A stretch of 64,000 nt of DNA from Flavobacteriales bacterium (GCA_947462255.1 CANHOA010000005.1:62001-126000); one strand, 5' to 3'; counted from the first letter of the stretch, positions 9,124 to 18,390 are shown. Notes: generated by a model from the sequence alone, not told the origin. Numbers and translations are program-made.

Positions 9124-9504
9124 ATGCACCCTTACATATTCGTCAAAGACATCCTATTTTACGCCCTAATTATTCTTTTTCTCATTATAATGTATCGTTT
9201 GTTGATAAAGCGTTTGAGTAGAGGGCGACACAGACAAGAATTATTTTGCATTCTCTATCCTTTGGACATAAACCCTTCGAGTGGTGAGATTCCCTTTTAT
9301 TTCACTACTGAAATTGCTAAAAGTGTGAAGTTATCAATAGAAAACGATGAGAAAATGCTAATTGAGCTAGCGAACGAAACATTTGATGTTGGTGGACACA
9401 TTATTCGATTTGACAGCACCATATTACCAAATGGACTTTACTTTTATTGTTTAAGAACAGATAATCAAGAAACCAAGAAAAAGTTTCGAATAAATAACGC
9501 CTAG
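9124..9504 (+). CDS. Small membrane-anchored protein with a predicted beta-sandwich
   Basis: A 126-residue protein with one N-terminal transmembrane segment (about residues 8-27), a basic stretch (KRLSRGRHR) and a C-terminal beta-rich part. The ending SILPNGLYFYCLRTDN...KKKFRI resembles the strand pattern of T9SS type A or FlgD-like Ig domains. Here it is attached to a membrane anchor, not to a secreted cargo. It starts directly after the DUF493 stop. I do not recognise a named family. Confidence 0.55.
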   Translation: MHPYIFVKDILFYALIILFLIIMYRLLIKRLSRGRHRQELFCILYPLDINPSSGEIPFYFTTEIAKSVKLSIENDEKMLIELANETFDVGGHIIRFDSTILPNGLYFYCLRTDNQETKKKFRINNA

Positions 9505-10214
9505 CCTTCTTTTTCTTTCTTTTCCTTTTTCACCTTTATTTTCGTTCTGCTTTTTTTGATGTGATGGTGTTTTTTCGCAAATTCATCTTTATCAGAGGCA
9601 AGGGATTCAAAACGAAAAACTAAACCAGCGCTATGTTGCAGGTAATTAGATTTTCCCATGAAAGGAGTGGTAAGACCCAATTTAGCACCTGTTTGGATTT
9701 GTAAACCAATGGTATTAGTAAACCAAAAATTACAACCTGCTGCAATATTTAATGTTGGTGTGGTTGGGGGTACCAATGTATCATTTTTGGCTCGAATACT
9801 CAATCCTAATCCTGCAGAAACATATGGATCAATGGTTCCTGACTTAAGTAACTTATAAAATGAATATTTTAAATTCGCATCCGTTGCTAAAAATAAGCCT
9901 GTCATACCCAATTGACCATTAACTAATCTATCAGCATTATATTGGTTAAATGCAGTAGCTAGTTCACAAGACCAGCCATTATACAGATACCTGTCTGCAA
10001 AAATTCGAGAGGGATACACATTGTACTGCCAATTTTTGGGTGAGTAAAATGCCCCGGCATCACCATCGTCATCCATAGCATTCCAACCTATACCGAACAT
10101 CCATTTGTATGTATTACCCTCAGTAGCTTTTTTGATAGGTTGAGCAAATAGCTGATTTGCTGAAACCAAAAGTAAAAAGACAAAATAAATTTTAATCTGA
10201 TGTGTATTTTTCAT
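9501..10214 (-). CDS. Outer-membrane beta-barrel protein with lysine-rich tail
   Basis: A 237-residue protein with a signal peptide (residues 1-25) and alternating strand patterns (YNVYPSRIF, LKYSFYKLL, GAKLGLTTPF, HSAGLVFRFE) typical of OmpA/porin-like barrels. After the last strand comes an unusually charged tail of about 30 residues rich in Lys/His/Glu. I chose ATG 10214 over the GTG at 10220, which falls in the TAAATTTG promoter box. The stop overlaps the stop of the facing gene. Specific function unknown. Confidence 0.72.
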   Translation of the reverse strand: MKNTHQIKIYFVFLLLVSANQLFAQPIKKATEGNTYKWMFGIGWNAMDDDGDAGAFYSPKNWQYNVYPSRIFADRYLYNGWSCELATAFNQYNADRLVNGQLGMTGLFLATDANLKYSFYKLLKSGTIDPYVSAGLGLSIRAKNDTLVPPTTPTLNIAAGCNFWFTNTIGLQIQTGAKLGLTTPFMGKSNYLQHSAGLVFRFESLASDKDEFAKKHHHIKKSRTKIKVKKEKKEKEG

Positions 10215-10219
10215 AGGCA

Positions 10220-10227
10220 CAAATTTA
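10220..10227 (-). promoter_or_regulatory. -7 box 5 nt before the barrel gene
   Basis: TAAATTTG on the minus strand ends 5 nt before ATG 10214. A TTG lies 17 nt further upstream (10245-10247), close to a -33 element. Confidence 0.55.
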
Positions 10228-10357
10228 AGTATAAATTTCAGTCACAATCATTCGTAATTATGAAGTTATTAAATAATTGATGTTTGAAATAGTAACTTAA
10301 TCATTTGAGAATAATTTATTAAGGAATTAGTTACAGAAATTAGCAGAATTAAATCCT

Positions 10358-10365
10358 TATTTTTG
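10358..10365 (+). promoter_or_regulatory. -7 box 4 nt before the IPExxxVDY gene
   Basis: TATTTTTG ends 4 nt before the GTG at 10370. No -33 TTG is seen. Confidence 0.45.
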
Positions 10366-10369
10366 TATC

Positions 10370-10807
10370 GTGATTAAGAAAGTAAAAAGGTATCTATTAG
10401 AAGAAGAAGCCATTGAGCCCTTTGATTTTATAGGGATTTGTACAGCACATAGTGATTATCGCTTGGCTTGGCATTTAAATGCCCGTTTTGATGTCTTTTT
10501 TGAAAAAAATCCTAAAAATATTGAAATTCCTAATAAAAAATCTGGGGGTTTTGATCTTTTTAGTTACTATTCCTTTCATCATCCGCAAGACTTGATTTCT
10601 TATTTTTTGATCCGTAACAAGCAAGATGGTCGCTTGTTACTTTCAGAAAAACCGAGTATTGATTATTTCTTAACCATGCAAGATAATTATATAATTGAAC
10701 AAAGCGATATGATTGAAAATCTACGTAAAATGGATAGCATCATCGCGGTATTTGGTTTTAACAGCAAAGAATTTGCTTTGTCAGAATATTTAATTTTTGA
10801 AAAATAA
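10370..10807 (+). CDS. IPExxxVDY family protein
   Basis: A 145-residue Bacteroidota protein. The name-giving segment appears degenerate as LLLSEKPSIDYFL, preceded by FDFIGICTAHSDYRLAWHLN, the family's typical N-terminus. Homology extends to the first residues, which supports the GTG start. Family members are regularly found just upstream of pyruvate kinase, as here (3 nt from stop to pyk ATG), but their function is not established. Confidence 0.8.
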   Translation: MIKKVKRYLLEEEAIEPFDFIGICTAHSDYRLAWHLNARFDVFFEKNPKNIEIPNKKSGGFDLFSYYSFHHPQDLISYFLIRNKQDGRLLLSEKPSIDYFLTMQDNYIIEQSDMIENLRKMDSIIAVFGFNSKEFALSEYLIFEK

Positions 10808-10810
10808 CAG

Positions 10811-12229
10811 ATGAAAAAAACAAAAATTGTAGCAACACTTGGTCCCGCATGCTCGAATAAATCAGTGTTGAAAGACATGATCATGGAGGGTTTAAATGTT
10901 TGCAGATTAAATTTTTCGCATGGCAGCTATGATGACCATGCGAATTCGATCAAAATGATTCGTGAAATAAATGAAGAATTAGGGTTAAACGTAGCGATAT
11001 TGGCCGACTTACAGGGGCCGAAAATCAGAACGAATGAAATGGAAAATAATGGCGTTCTGTTGGAGGTTGGAAATGAAATAAAAATAATCACCGATAAAGT
11101 GCTAGGGAATGCCGTGAGATTCTCGATTAACTACCAAAAATTACCTCAAGATGTTTCTCCGGGAGAGAAAATCTTATTGGACGACGGAAAAATTATGCTG
11201 GAGGTGATAACAACTAATGGAAAAACTGAGATTACTTGTAAAATTGTTCAGGGTGGAATTTTATCTTCAAAAAAAGGAGTCAATTTCCCTAACACCAAAA
11301 TTTCATTGCCTTCCTTAACAGAAAAAGATCAATTAGACTTAGATTTTGCTCTCGACCACGAAGTAGATTGGATCGGATTATCATTTGTTCGTTCAGCGAG
11401 AGACATCATTGAATTAAAACATAGAATAGCTGCTCGAGGCGCTAAGGCAAAGGTGATAGCAAAAATCGAAAAGCCTGAGGCGCTTGAGAACATTGACGAT
11501 ATTATAAATGAAAGCGATGGTCTAATGGTTGCTCGAGGTGATTTAGGGGTGGAAATTCCTTTTCAAAATGTTCCCTTGATTCAAAAAATGCTGATCTCGA
11601 AATGCGTGCGTAAAGCAAAACCTGTCATTGTTGCCACTCAAATGATGGAATCCATGATTAACAATATGACTCCTTCTCGGGCTGAAGTAAACGATGTTGC
11701 AAATGCCGTATTAGATGGCACCGATGCCGTGATGCTATCCGGAGAAACGTCTGTAGGAAAGTATCCTATTGAAGTGATTCGCACGATGTCAAATATTATC
11801 AAAGAAATGGAAACCCATGATGGTATTTACAACAAAGAGGAACTTCCCGAGCGCGGATTGGAGCGATTTATTTCCGATTCGATTTGTTTTAATGCTTGTC
11901 GTTTAAGTCAGCGAGTTGAGGCAAAAGCAATTATTACCATGTCTTTTTCTGGTTATACGGCGTATAAAATTGCATCGCAACGGCCAAATGCGGAGATTTT
12001 TATTTTCACAAGCAATCGCAGTATACTAACACAATTGAATTTATTGTGGGGAGTTAGGGCTTTTTATTACAACAAGCACATCTCAACCGACCATACCATT
12101 GCCGATATAAAATACTTAATGAAAAACGAGGGCTATCTTAAACAAGGTGATTTAGTAATTAATATCGCCTCTATTCCTATAGAAGATTTAGGGGGCTCAA
12201 ACATGCTTAAGTTAAGTTATGTTGATTAA
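10811..12229 (+). CDS. pyk: Pyruvate kinase
   Basis: A 472-residue enzyme that transfers phosphate from phosphoenolpyruvate to ADP in the last step of glycolysis. The N-terminal KTKIVATLGPACS, the substrate-binding LNFSHGS, and the signature IAKIEKPEALENIDDI followed by GLMVARGDLGVEIP are all present, as is ATQMMESM. The length is typical for single-subunit bacterial Pyk. The gene lies in an operon with the IPExxxVDY gene. Family is certain. Confidence 0.97.
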   Translation: MKKTKIVATLGPACSNKSVLKDMIMEGLNVCRLNFSHGSYDDHANSIKMIREINEELGLNVAILADLQGPKIRTNEMENNGVLLEVGNEIKIITDKVLGNAVRFSINYQKLPQDVSPGEKILLDDGKIMLEVITTNGKTEITCKIVQGGILSSKKGVNFPNTKISLPSLTEKDQLDLDFALDHEVDWIGLSFVRSARDIIELKHRIAARGAKAKVIAKIEKPEALENIDDIINESDGLMVARGDLGVEIPFQNVPLIQKMLISKCVRKAKPVIVATQMMESMINNMTPSRAEVNDVANAVLDGTDAVMLSGETSVGKYPIEVIRTMSNIIKEMETHDGIYNKEELPERGLERFISDSICFNACRLSQRVEAKAIITMSFSGYTAYKIASQRPNAEIFIFTSNRSILTQLNLLWGVRAFYYNKHISTDHTIADIKYLMKNEGYLKQGDLVINIASIPIEDLGGSNMLKLSYVD

Positions 12230-12373
12230 AAATCTGACTGATCGCTTTAATACCACAAAATCTTTTTGTTATGATTAAGACCAGTCAATTTAAGAATTAT
12301 TGATTATTTTTAAAAAAAATGGTAATGAATTTTAACTTGTTAAAAACACTTTGCATAGCGACTTGTTAATCAA
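12230..12373. other. pyk-gcvP intergenic region
   Basis: AT-rich spacer. TGACTG at 12235-12240 and CAGTCA at 12282-12287 form a 6-bp inverted repeat just after pyk, but no T-run follows, so a terminator is only possible. I looked for a glycine riboswitch ahead of gcvP and saw none. Confidence 0.3.
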
Positions 12374-12403
12374 TTGTTCATTCGTTTATAGAACGTATAT
12401 TTG
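12374..12403 (+). promoter_or_regulatory. Consensus Bacteroidota promoter of gcvP (TTG-N19-TATATTTG)
   Basis: TTG at 12374-12376, exactly 19 nt of spacer, then TATATTTG at 12396-12403. This is a perfect match to the Bacteroidota TTG-N19-TAnnTTTG consensus. The start codon is 23 nt further on. Confidence 0.8.
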
Positions 12404-12426
12404 TTTCCTAAAAAATTAATTTTTTC

Positions 12427-15288
12427 ATGATAAACTCATTTTCAAACCGTCACATTGGTCCTAGCGAATGCGAAAAAAAGGCAATGCTTCAAACTATTGG
12501 TCTTGATTCCATATCGACCTTAATTGATAAAACAATTCCACAAAACATTCGATTGAATGGAGAATTGGATGTGGCTGATGCACTAACGGAAGCTCAATAT
12601 TTACAACACATCACAGCGTTAGGAAATAAAAATAAAGTGTTAAAATCTTTCATTGGGCTTGGTTATTATGAAACCATTGTTCCGTCGGTTATTTTAAGAA
12701 ATGTGCTCGAAAATCCAGGATGGTACACTGCCTACACACCTTATCAAGCAGAGATTGCTCAAGGTCGTTTGGAAGCGCTTCTAAATTTCCAAACAATGGT
12801 ATTGGATTTAAGTGGAATGGAAATCGCCAACGCCTCCTTACTTGATGAAGGTACAGCAGCGGCGGAAGCTATGATTATGTTTTACAACAATCGCTCTAGA
12901 AACGATATTAAAGAAGGCAAAAATGTATTTTTTATATCCCAAGATTGTTTCCCACAAACGCTCGAGGTTGTTCATGGGCGCGCTCTTAATTTAGGAATTG
13001 AGCTTCTTGTTGGGGATGAAACTTCATACCAAGGCAATGAAAATTGTTTTGGTGCACTTATTCAATATCCAACAGCATTGGGCGAAATACGCAACATTGA
13101 GCCCATCATATCACTTTGGCATTCGAAAGGCATACAAGTAGCGGTAGCAACGGATTTATTGGCGCTTGCCTTATTAAAATCACCGGGTGAAATGGGAGCT
13201 GATGTCGTCTTGGGTTCCTCACAGCGCTTTGGCGTACCAATGGGATTTGGAGGTCCTCATGCTGCTTTCTTTGCATCAAAAGATCTGTACAAACGAAATA
13301 TGCCAGGAAGAATTATTGGTGTTTCAAAAGATTCAGATGATAATTTAGCCTTGCGAATGGCATTACAAACAAGAGAACAACACATAAAACGAGACAAGGC
13401 CACTTCCAATATATGCACGGCGCAGGCTCTGCTTGCGGTAATGGCTAGTATGTATGCCGTTTATCACGGTCCGAATGGCATCAAAGAAATCGCACATGGC
13501 GTTAATCATCTAGCTAAATTGACCTATGATGGGCTTAAAAAGCTTGGGTTTTCGGTAGGTTCAGCTCATTTTTTTGACACTATTTGCGTTCATGGTGTAG
13601 AAGCAAGCACCTTAAGCGGATTAGCAGAACAAAAAGGCTTGAATTTTAACTACTTTAATAAAGACAACGTTTGCATTAGTTTTGGAGAGCCACATTCCAT
13701 CGCTGATGTGCATGCTATTTTAGCTGTTTTTGCTGATTTGAAAGGTGTTTCTTTACCCGATACAGATGCTAGTAATCAAAGTATTCCTAGTTCAGTTGAG
13801 CGAAAAAGCGCTATTTTAAGCCACCCTGTTTTCAATCAATACCATTCGGAGTCAAAAATGATGCGTTACCTAAAACGATTAGAGAACAAAGATTTATCAT
13901 TGGTTCATAGTATGATTGCTCTAGGATCGTGTACAATGAAGCTTAACGCTGCCTCTGAATTAATCCCAATTACCAACTCACAATTTTGCAATATGCATCC
14001 CTTTGCGCCTAAGGAACAAGCAATTGGATACTATGAAATGCTTGATCAATTAGAAAAAGACTTGTGCACCTGCACTGGATTTGCTGCTGTTTCTTTACAA
14101 CCTAATTCAGGGGCGCAGGGAGAATATGCTGGATTAATGGTAATTAAAGCGTTTCACGAGGCGAATGGGGATTTTCAGCGCAAAAAAATTATTATTCCTT
14201 CCTCTGCCCATGGTACCAATCCAGCTTCTGCTGTAATGGCAGGCTTCGAAGTTATTGTAACTAGCTGCGATATAAATGGAAACATTGACATCGAAGAACT
14301 AGAAAAAGTAGCGCTTGAAAATAAAAATGAACTAGCCGGATTAATGGTTACCTACCCATCTACCCATGGTGTATTTGAAGAGGGAATTCAGCAAATCACG
14401 AGTATTATCCATGACAATGGCGGTCAAGTTTATATGGATGGCGCAAATATGAATGCACAAGTTGGCCTTACTAATCCTGGTAACATTGGCGCTGACGTTT
14501 GTCACTTAAACTTACACAAAACCTTCGCTATACCGCATGGTGGTGGAGGTCCTGGAATGGGCCCAATTGGAGTAGCGGCTCACCTTGCTCCTTTTCTACC
14601 CGGGAACCCACTTGTAAAAATGGGAGGCGAGAACCCTATAAAAGCGATTTCAGCAGCTCCTTTCGGAAGCGCACTTATTCTATTGATTTCTTACGGCTAC
14701 ATCAAAATGTTAGGGGCAAAAGGATTAAGAGAATCGACAGAGATTGCAATTTTAAATGCCAATTACATTGCGGCGAAACTCAAAGGACATTACGAAATAT
14801 TGTATACAGGTAAAAATGGACAAGTTGCTCACGAGATGATTTTAGATTGCCGCGACTTTAAGCAAACTGCCGAAGTGGAGGTCGCTGATATCGCTAAGCG
14901 ATTAATAGATTTCAACTTTCATGCGCCAACCGTTTCTTTTCCAGTGGCAGGTACTTTAATGATTGAACCTACGGAGTCAGAAGACAAAGATGAACTAGAT
15001 CGCTTTATCGATGCGATGATAAAAATTAGAGCAGAGATAAAAGACATCGAAAACGGTTATGCTGATAAATCGAATAACCTATTAAAAAATGCACCACACA
15101 CAGCAGACTGTATTATCAATAAAAATTGGGAATACCCTTACACGCCGCAGGAAGCAGCTTATCCTCTACCCTATCTGAAAGAGTGGAAATATTGGGCGCC
15201 AGTGCGACGAGTTGACAATGCTTTTGGTGACCGAAATTTAATCTGCTCTTGTCCAAGCGTAGAAAGTTATAGCACCGTGAAAATATGA
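12427..15288 (+). CDS. gcvP: Glycine dehydrogenase (decarboxylating), P-protein
   Basis: A 953-residue homodimeric-type P-protein of the glycine cleavage system. It decarboxylates glycine and passes the aminomethyl group to lipoylated GcvH. The N-terminus FSNRHIGPSE is the family's classic start. The PLP-binding lysine is about Lys698 in HLNLHKTFAIPHGGGGPG. The two halves, each a PLP-fold domain, are both present at full length. It overlaps bshB1 by 4 nt. GcvT and GcvH are not in the window. Confidence 0.97.
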   Translation: MINSFSNRHIGPSECEKKAMLQTIGLDSISTLIDKTIPQNIRLNGELDVADALTEAQYLQHITALGNKNKVLKSFIGLGYYETIVPSVILRNVLENPGWYTAYTPYQAEIAQGRLEALLNFQTMVLDLSGMEIANASLLDEGTAAAEAMIMFYNNRSRNDIKEGKNVFFISQDCFPQTLEVVHGRALNLGIELLVGDETSYQGNENCFGALIQYPTALGEIRNIEPIISLWHSKGIQVAVATDLLALALLKSPGEMGADVVLGSSQRFGVPMGFGGPHAAFFASKDLYKRNMPGRIIGVSKDSDDNLALRMALQTREQHIKRDKATSNICTAQALLAVMASMYAVYHGPNGIKEIAHGVNHLAKLTYDGLKKLGFSVGSAHFFDTICVHGVEASTLSGLAEQKGLNFNYFNKDNVCISFGEPHSIADVHAILAVFADLKGVSLPDTDASNQSIPSSVERKSAILSHPVFNQYHSESKMMRYLKRLENKDLSLVHSMIALGSCTMKLNAASELIPITNSQFCNMHPFAPKEQAIGYYEMLDQLEKDLCTCTGFAAVSLQPNSGAQGEYAGLMVIKAFHEANGDFQRKKIIIPSSAHGTNPASAVMAGFEVIVTSCDINGNIDIEELEKVALENKNELAGLMVTYPSTHGVFEEGIQQITSIIHDNGGQVYMDGANMNAQVGLTNPGNIGADVCHLNLHKTFAIPHGGGGPGMGPIGVAAHLAPFLPGNPLVKMGGENPIKAISAAPFGSALILLISYGYIKMLGAKGLRESTEIAILNANYIAAKLKGHYEILYTGKNGQVAHEMILDCRDFKQTAEVEVADIAKRLIDFNFHAPTVSFPVAGTLMIEPTESEDKDELDRFIDAMIKIRAEIKDIENGYADKSNNLLKNAPHTADCIINKNWEYPYTPQEAAYPLPYLKEWKYWAPVRRVDNAFGDRNLICSCPSVESYSTVKI

Positions 15289-16001
15289 ACTTAGATATCC
15301 TTGCATTTGCTGCCCACCCTGATGACGTTGAAATCTCTTGTGGGGGAACTTTGCTCAGGTATGTACAAGAAGGAAAAAAAGTAGGGATAATTGATCTAAC
15401 ACGTGGGGAACTTGGAACACGTGGTTCTGCAGAAACGCGAGAAATTGAAGCTAAAAATGCTGCTGATTTTCTACAGTTATCCATGCGAAAAAACCTTTCG
15501 TTTAAAGATGGGTTTTTTACAAGTGATGAAAGCAATACCATGAAAATAATTGCTGAAATTCGTCGCTACAAACCTGAAATTATATTGGCCAACTCCTTGG
15601 TTGACCGGCATCCAGACCATGCAAAAGCGGCAAAGTTGGTTGCTGATGCATGCTTTCTATCGGGATTAAGTAAAATTGAAACGCATTGGGAAAATGAGGT
15701 GCAAGAAGCATATCGCCCTCGTTTAGTATTGCATTATATTCAAGATTATTATATTGAGCCAGATTTTGTGCTTGATGTGAGCGAATTTATTGAGCAAAAA
15801 ATAAATCTTATAAAATGCTTCCAGTCACAATTCTACGATCCGCAATCAAAAGAAGCAACTACTCCAATATCTGGTGAGGAATTCTTTGATTTCCTAAAAG
15901 GTAGAATGATGAGTTATGGTAGACCAATTGGAGCAAAGTATGCGGAAGGATTTTCAGTTAAGCGACTTGTTGGTGTAAGCGATATTTTCGAGTTGCGTTA
16001 A
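15285..16001 (+). CDS. bshB1: Bacillithiol biosynthesis deacetylase BshB1
   Basis: A 238-residue LmbE/PIG-L fold metal-dependent deacetylase. The AHPDDVE motif (His11, Asp13, Asp14) and DRHPDHAKA supply the zinc site. The N-terminal pattern LDILAFAAHPDD with DLTRGELGTRGS is characteristic of BshB1, which deacetylates GlcNAc-malate to GlcN-malate in bacillithiol synthesis. ATG overlaps the gcvP stop codon (ATGA). BshA and BshC are not in the window. Other LmbE-family substrates are possible, but the match to the BshB1 subgroup is good. Confidence 0.9.
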   Translation: MNLDILAFAAHPDDVEISCGGTLLRYVQEGKKVGIIDLTRGELGTRGSAETREIEAKNAADFLQLSMRKNLSFKDGFFTSDESNTMKIIAEIRRYKPEIILANSLVDRHPDHAKAAKLVADACFLSGLSKIETHWENEVQEAYRPRLVLHYIQDYYIEPDFVLDVSEFIEQKINLIKCFQSQFYDPQSKEATTPISGEEFFDFLKGRMMSYGRPIGAKYAEGFSVKRLVGVSDIFELR

Positions 16002-16733
16002 TTAATACAGCAACAACGCCAAGCTAACCCCAACAATGATACTGATTAATTTCAGAAAATTAAATTTGTGATTCTCCGATGTTTCGAAGATAATAGTGGT
16101 TGAGATGTGCAGGAACATACCGATCACAACTCCTAAAATCATATGGTAATTCACACCCAAATCTCCCGGGGTAATAAATAATCCTATCATTAAGCCTATC
16201 GGCGTCATGATGGCAAACAATAATAAGATAGCCCAAGCTTTCAAATTAGAAATACTCGTGCTTAGCAACAGCGTCATTAGAGCGATGGCAACAGGAATTT
16301 GATGAAAGACAATCCCCCAAAATAATGATTCATAATTTACATGTCCGTGTATAGAATCTAATCCTGCAAAATGATTTCCCAAGGGAATTCCCTCAATAAT
16401 TGAGTGAATGGATAAGGAAAAGAACAAAGTCCAAGGTAGCGCCTGCCCTTTGTGAACATGTACGTGGCCATGCTCAATCCCTCCAGAGAAATACTCAAGT
16501 ATTAATTGAATGAGAAAACCAGATAAAATCCAGATTCCGATTGTGGCCTTCCCTGATTCATATAATTCAGGTAAAAGATGTTCAAAGAGAATAGCGAGTA
16601 GAAATCCACCGCTAAAAGCGAGTGCAAATTTAATAACAGCGCTTTTATTTGTAAATTTAAGCAAGCTCACTAGGGCTCCACCAAGTAGGGCTGAAAGTAC
16701 TAATCCAAAAAATACGAAATAAAAACTAATCAT
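16002..16733 (-). CDS. ZIP family divalent metal transporter
   Basis: A 243-residue protein with about 8 transmembrane segments. The ZIP core motifs are visible: HSIIEGIPLG (His110, Glu114) in TM4 and HQIPVAIAL (His144) in TM5. A His-rich loop (HGHVHVH, residues 88-94) precedes them. It is predicted to import Zn or another divalent metal through the inner membrane. It overlaps the following minus-strand methyltransferase by 4 nt, so the two are co-transcribed. Confidence 0.88.
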   Translation of the reverse strand: MISFYFVFFGLVLSALLGGALVSLLKFTNKSAVIKFALAFSGGFLLAILFEHLLPELYESGKATIGIWILSGFLIQLILEYFSGGIEHGHVHVHKGQALPWTLFFSLSIHSIIEGIPLGNHFAGLDSIHGHVNYESLFWGIVFHQIPVAIALMTLLLSTSISNLKAWAILLLFAIMTPIGLMIGLFITPGDLGVNYHMILGVVIGMFLHISTTIIFETSENHKFNFLKLISIIVGVSLALLLY

Positions 16734-17461
16734 TTTCGACGGGCCAAGAGTATTAAACGATCTGAATTTTTAGGGTCAAATGCGTCAAGTTTGAAGTTGC
16801 CAAAGGTAGACAATATTTCAAAATCTTTCGCTAGAAAACGGAGAAAGTCTTCTTGCGTTAAGGCCTGAACCCGTTCGGTATAATGATGTGAAATTCCTTT
16901 GTCTTCAAAGCGAATGTCTTTATAAATATGTTGTCCATCATAACGACGCGTAATAGAAAACAAAATCCCATCAATCATTTTTTCCTCAGAGGCCACTAAA
17001 TGTTCAACAACCTTGATAGCATTCATGAAATCAATAATTAGCTCCCCTTTTTCATTGAGCATAGCAGCAATCGATGCGATCATTTTTTCATTGTCCGATT
17101 GGGAATCAAAATATCCAAAGCTGGTGAATAGGTTGGCTACTAAATCAAACTTTTTAGTGGGAATTACTTCACGCATGTCGTGCACGTCAAAAGCCAATCC
17201 CTGGCAAGAATTTTCCTTCGCTATTTGTATGCTATTGCTTGATAAATCTACGCCTAACACGTCCATTCCCAATTTATGGAACATCACGGCATGACGCCCT
17301 TTTCCGCAGGCTAAATCCAAGACCTTAGTTCCTGGTTTTAATGAAAGGTGTGCCACTAATCTCTCGATAAACTCCTTGGCTTCAAGGTCGTTCCGATGCT
17401 GATAGAGTGTGTGATAATAGGAAGTATCAAACCATTCCGCGAACCATTCTGCCTTTTTCAT
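16730..17461 (-). CDS. Class I SAM-dependent methyltransferase
   Basis: A 243-residue protein with motif I VLDLACGKGRHA at about residues 50-60 and the acidic motif II VLGVDLSS, followed by FDLVANLFTSFGYF, the methyltransferase domain-25 pattern. The substrate is unknown; relatives act on small molecules such as quinones or sugars. The start is ATG 17461. The frame stays open 21 codons upstream, but a TAACTTTG promoter box sits just before 17461. It is divergent from coaE. Confidence 0.82.
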   Translation of the reverse strand: MKKAEWFAEWFDTSYYHTLYQHRNDLEAKEFIERLVAHLSLKPGTKVLDLACGKGRHAVMFHKLGMDVLGVDLSSNSIQIAKENSCQGLAFDVHDMREVIPTKKFDLVANLFTSFGYFDSQSDNEKMIASIAAMLNEKGELIIDFMNAIKVVEHLVASEEKMIDGILFSITRRYDGQHIYKDIRFEDKGISHHYTERVQALTQEDFLRFLAKDFEILSTFGNFKLDAFDPKNSDRLILLARRK

Positions 17462-17466
17462 GGGCA

Positions 17467-17474
17467 CAAAGTTA
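17467..17474 (-). promoter_or_regulatory. -7 box 5 nt before the methyltransferase gene
   Basis: TAACTTTG on the minus strand ends 5 nt before ATG 17461 and decides that start. Confidence 0.5.
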
Positions 17475-17523
17475 CACCTTTGGTAAAAGTAATCCACGAA
17501 ACTCCGTAAATTCGTGCATGACA

Positions 17524-18147
17524 ATGAAAAAAATTGGCATTACTGGTGGAATCGGTTCGGGAAAGTCTTACGTCTCGGATATTATCAAATCGATGGGTTT
17601 TCCCGTCTATCATTCCGATGAAAACGCCAAATCATTAATGGAAAGTAATCAAGAAATCAAGGAAGGATTACTACTTCTATTTGGTGAATCCATTTACGAA
17701 AAAGGCGAATTAAACAAAAAGAAATTAGCGGAGCTGATTTTTGAATCCCCTGAATTACGTGAAAAGGTGAATGCCATAGTGCATCCTATTGTGAGGGCAG
17801 ATTTCGCCCAGTGGGCAAGGAATCAATCGCAAGAAATCGTGTTTAACGAGGCGGCTATTCTTTTTGAAACGGGTGCTCACACGAATTTCGATGCAATAAT
17901 TTTGGTCATTGCGCCCGAAGCTATTCGCATAAATCGCGTGATGAAAAGAGAAAATTGCTCGCGAGCCTTAGTGTTAAAAAGAATCCAATCACAATGGAGC
18001 GACGAACAAAAAAGTAGCTTAGCCAATTTCCAAATTATCAATGATTCCGTTTCTCCTTTGTTAATTCAAGTAGAGAAGGTGCTAGAAAAAATCAGCGCGC
18101 TTAATAACCTGAGTTCGATTATTAAAACAAAGTCAAAATTAATTTAA
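17524..18147 (+). CDS. coaE: Dephospho-CoA kinase
   Basis: A 207-residue P-loop kinase catalysing the last step of CoA synthesis, phosphorylation of the 3'-hydroxyl of dephospho-CoA. P-loop GITGGIGSGKS at residues 5-15, lid/CoA region SDENAKSLM, and FNEAAILFETGAH (family P-LLFE) are present. ATG 17524 is the family start; an ATG two codons earlier (17518) is possible. The last roughly 15 codons (NNLSSIIKTKSKLI) are encoded by one arm of an inverted repeat (see that entry), so the C-terminal tail may be a later addition. Confidence 0.95.
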   Translation: MKKIGITGGIGSGKSYVSDIIKSMGFPVYHSDENAKSLMESNQEIKEGLLLLFGESIYEKGELNKKKLAELIFESPELREKVNAIVHPIVRADFAQWARNQSQEIVFNEAAILFETGAHTNFDAIILVIAPEAIRINRVMKRENCSRALVLKRIQSQWSDEQKSSLANFQIINDSVSPLLIQVEKVLEKISALNNLSSIIKTKSKLI

Positions 18148-18377
18148 AGACTTGGTTGCAAGGCAGATTTTATAAGGGATAACGAGTTATCACATTAAAA
18201 GCTAACGAAGGAAACAAGTTGTTAAATTAAGCCTATGATACGCAATTTCGACTCTAAACAGCAATATACTTCCCTTTTTTGCGTCGAAATATCACAATAT
18301 TCCGATTTAAAAAATATCGTATCTCACTATTTACAGGTGTTTTGACAAAATTTGAATAACCGAACTCAGGTTAATAA
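18100..18377. repeat. Imperfect inverted repeat bracketing the coaE downstream spacer
   Basis: Arms are about 18100-18139 (inside the coaE 3' end) and 18340-18377. The core CGAACTCAGGTTA is identical on opposite strands, and similarity extends over about 28 bp (22 of 28 inside the core side) with a further shared TTTTGAC. Between the arms lie smaller nested inverted repeats: ATTTCGAC/GTCGAAAT (about 18245-18252 and 18283-18290), GATACG/CGTATC, and GATAACGAGTTATC at 18178-18191. It could be a miniature mobile element or a long bidirectional stem-loop between converging transcripts. No target-site duplication is evident. Confidence 0.55.
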
Positions 18378-18390
18378 GCCACATTAACCC

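Noticed and set aside
12230-12426. Possible glycine riboswitch ahead of gcvP
   Set aside because: I looked for the paired GGAGAG-type aptamer blocks and found none; only a promoter is visible.
15116-15541. Minus-strand open frame over the gcvP end and bshB1
   Set aside because: It is a shadow of two genes whose products are clearly recognised on the other strand.
17407-17517. Longer N-terminus for coaE
   Set aside because: The upstream frame overlaps the divergent methyltransferase start and lacks homology to CoaE.
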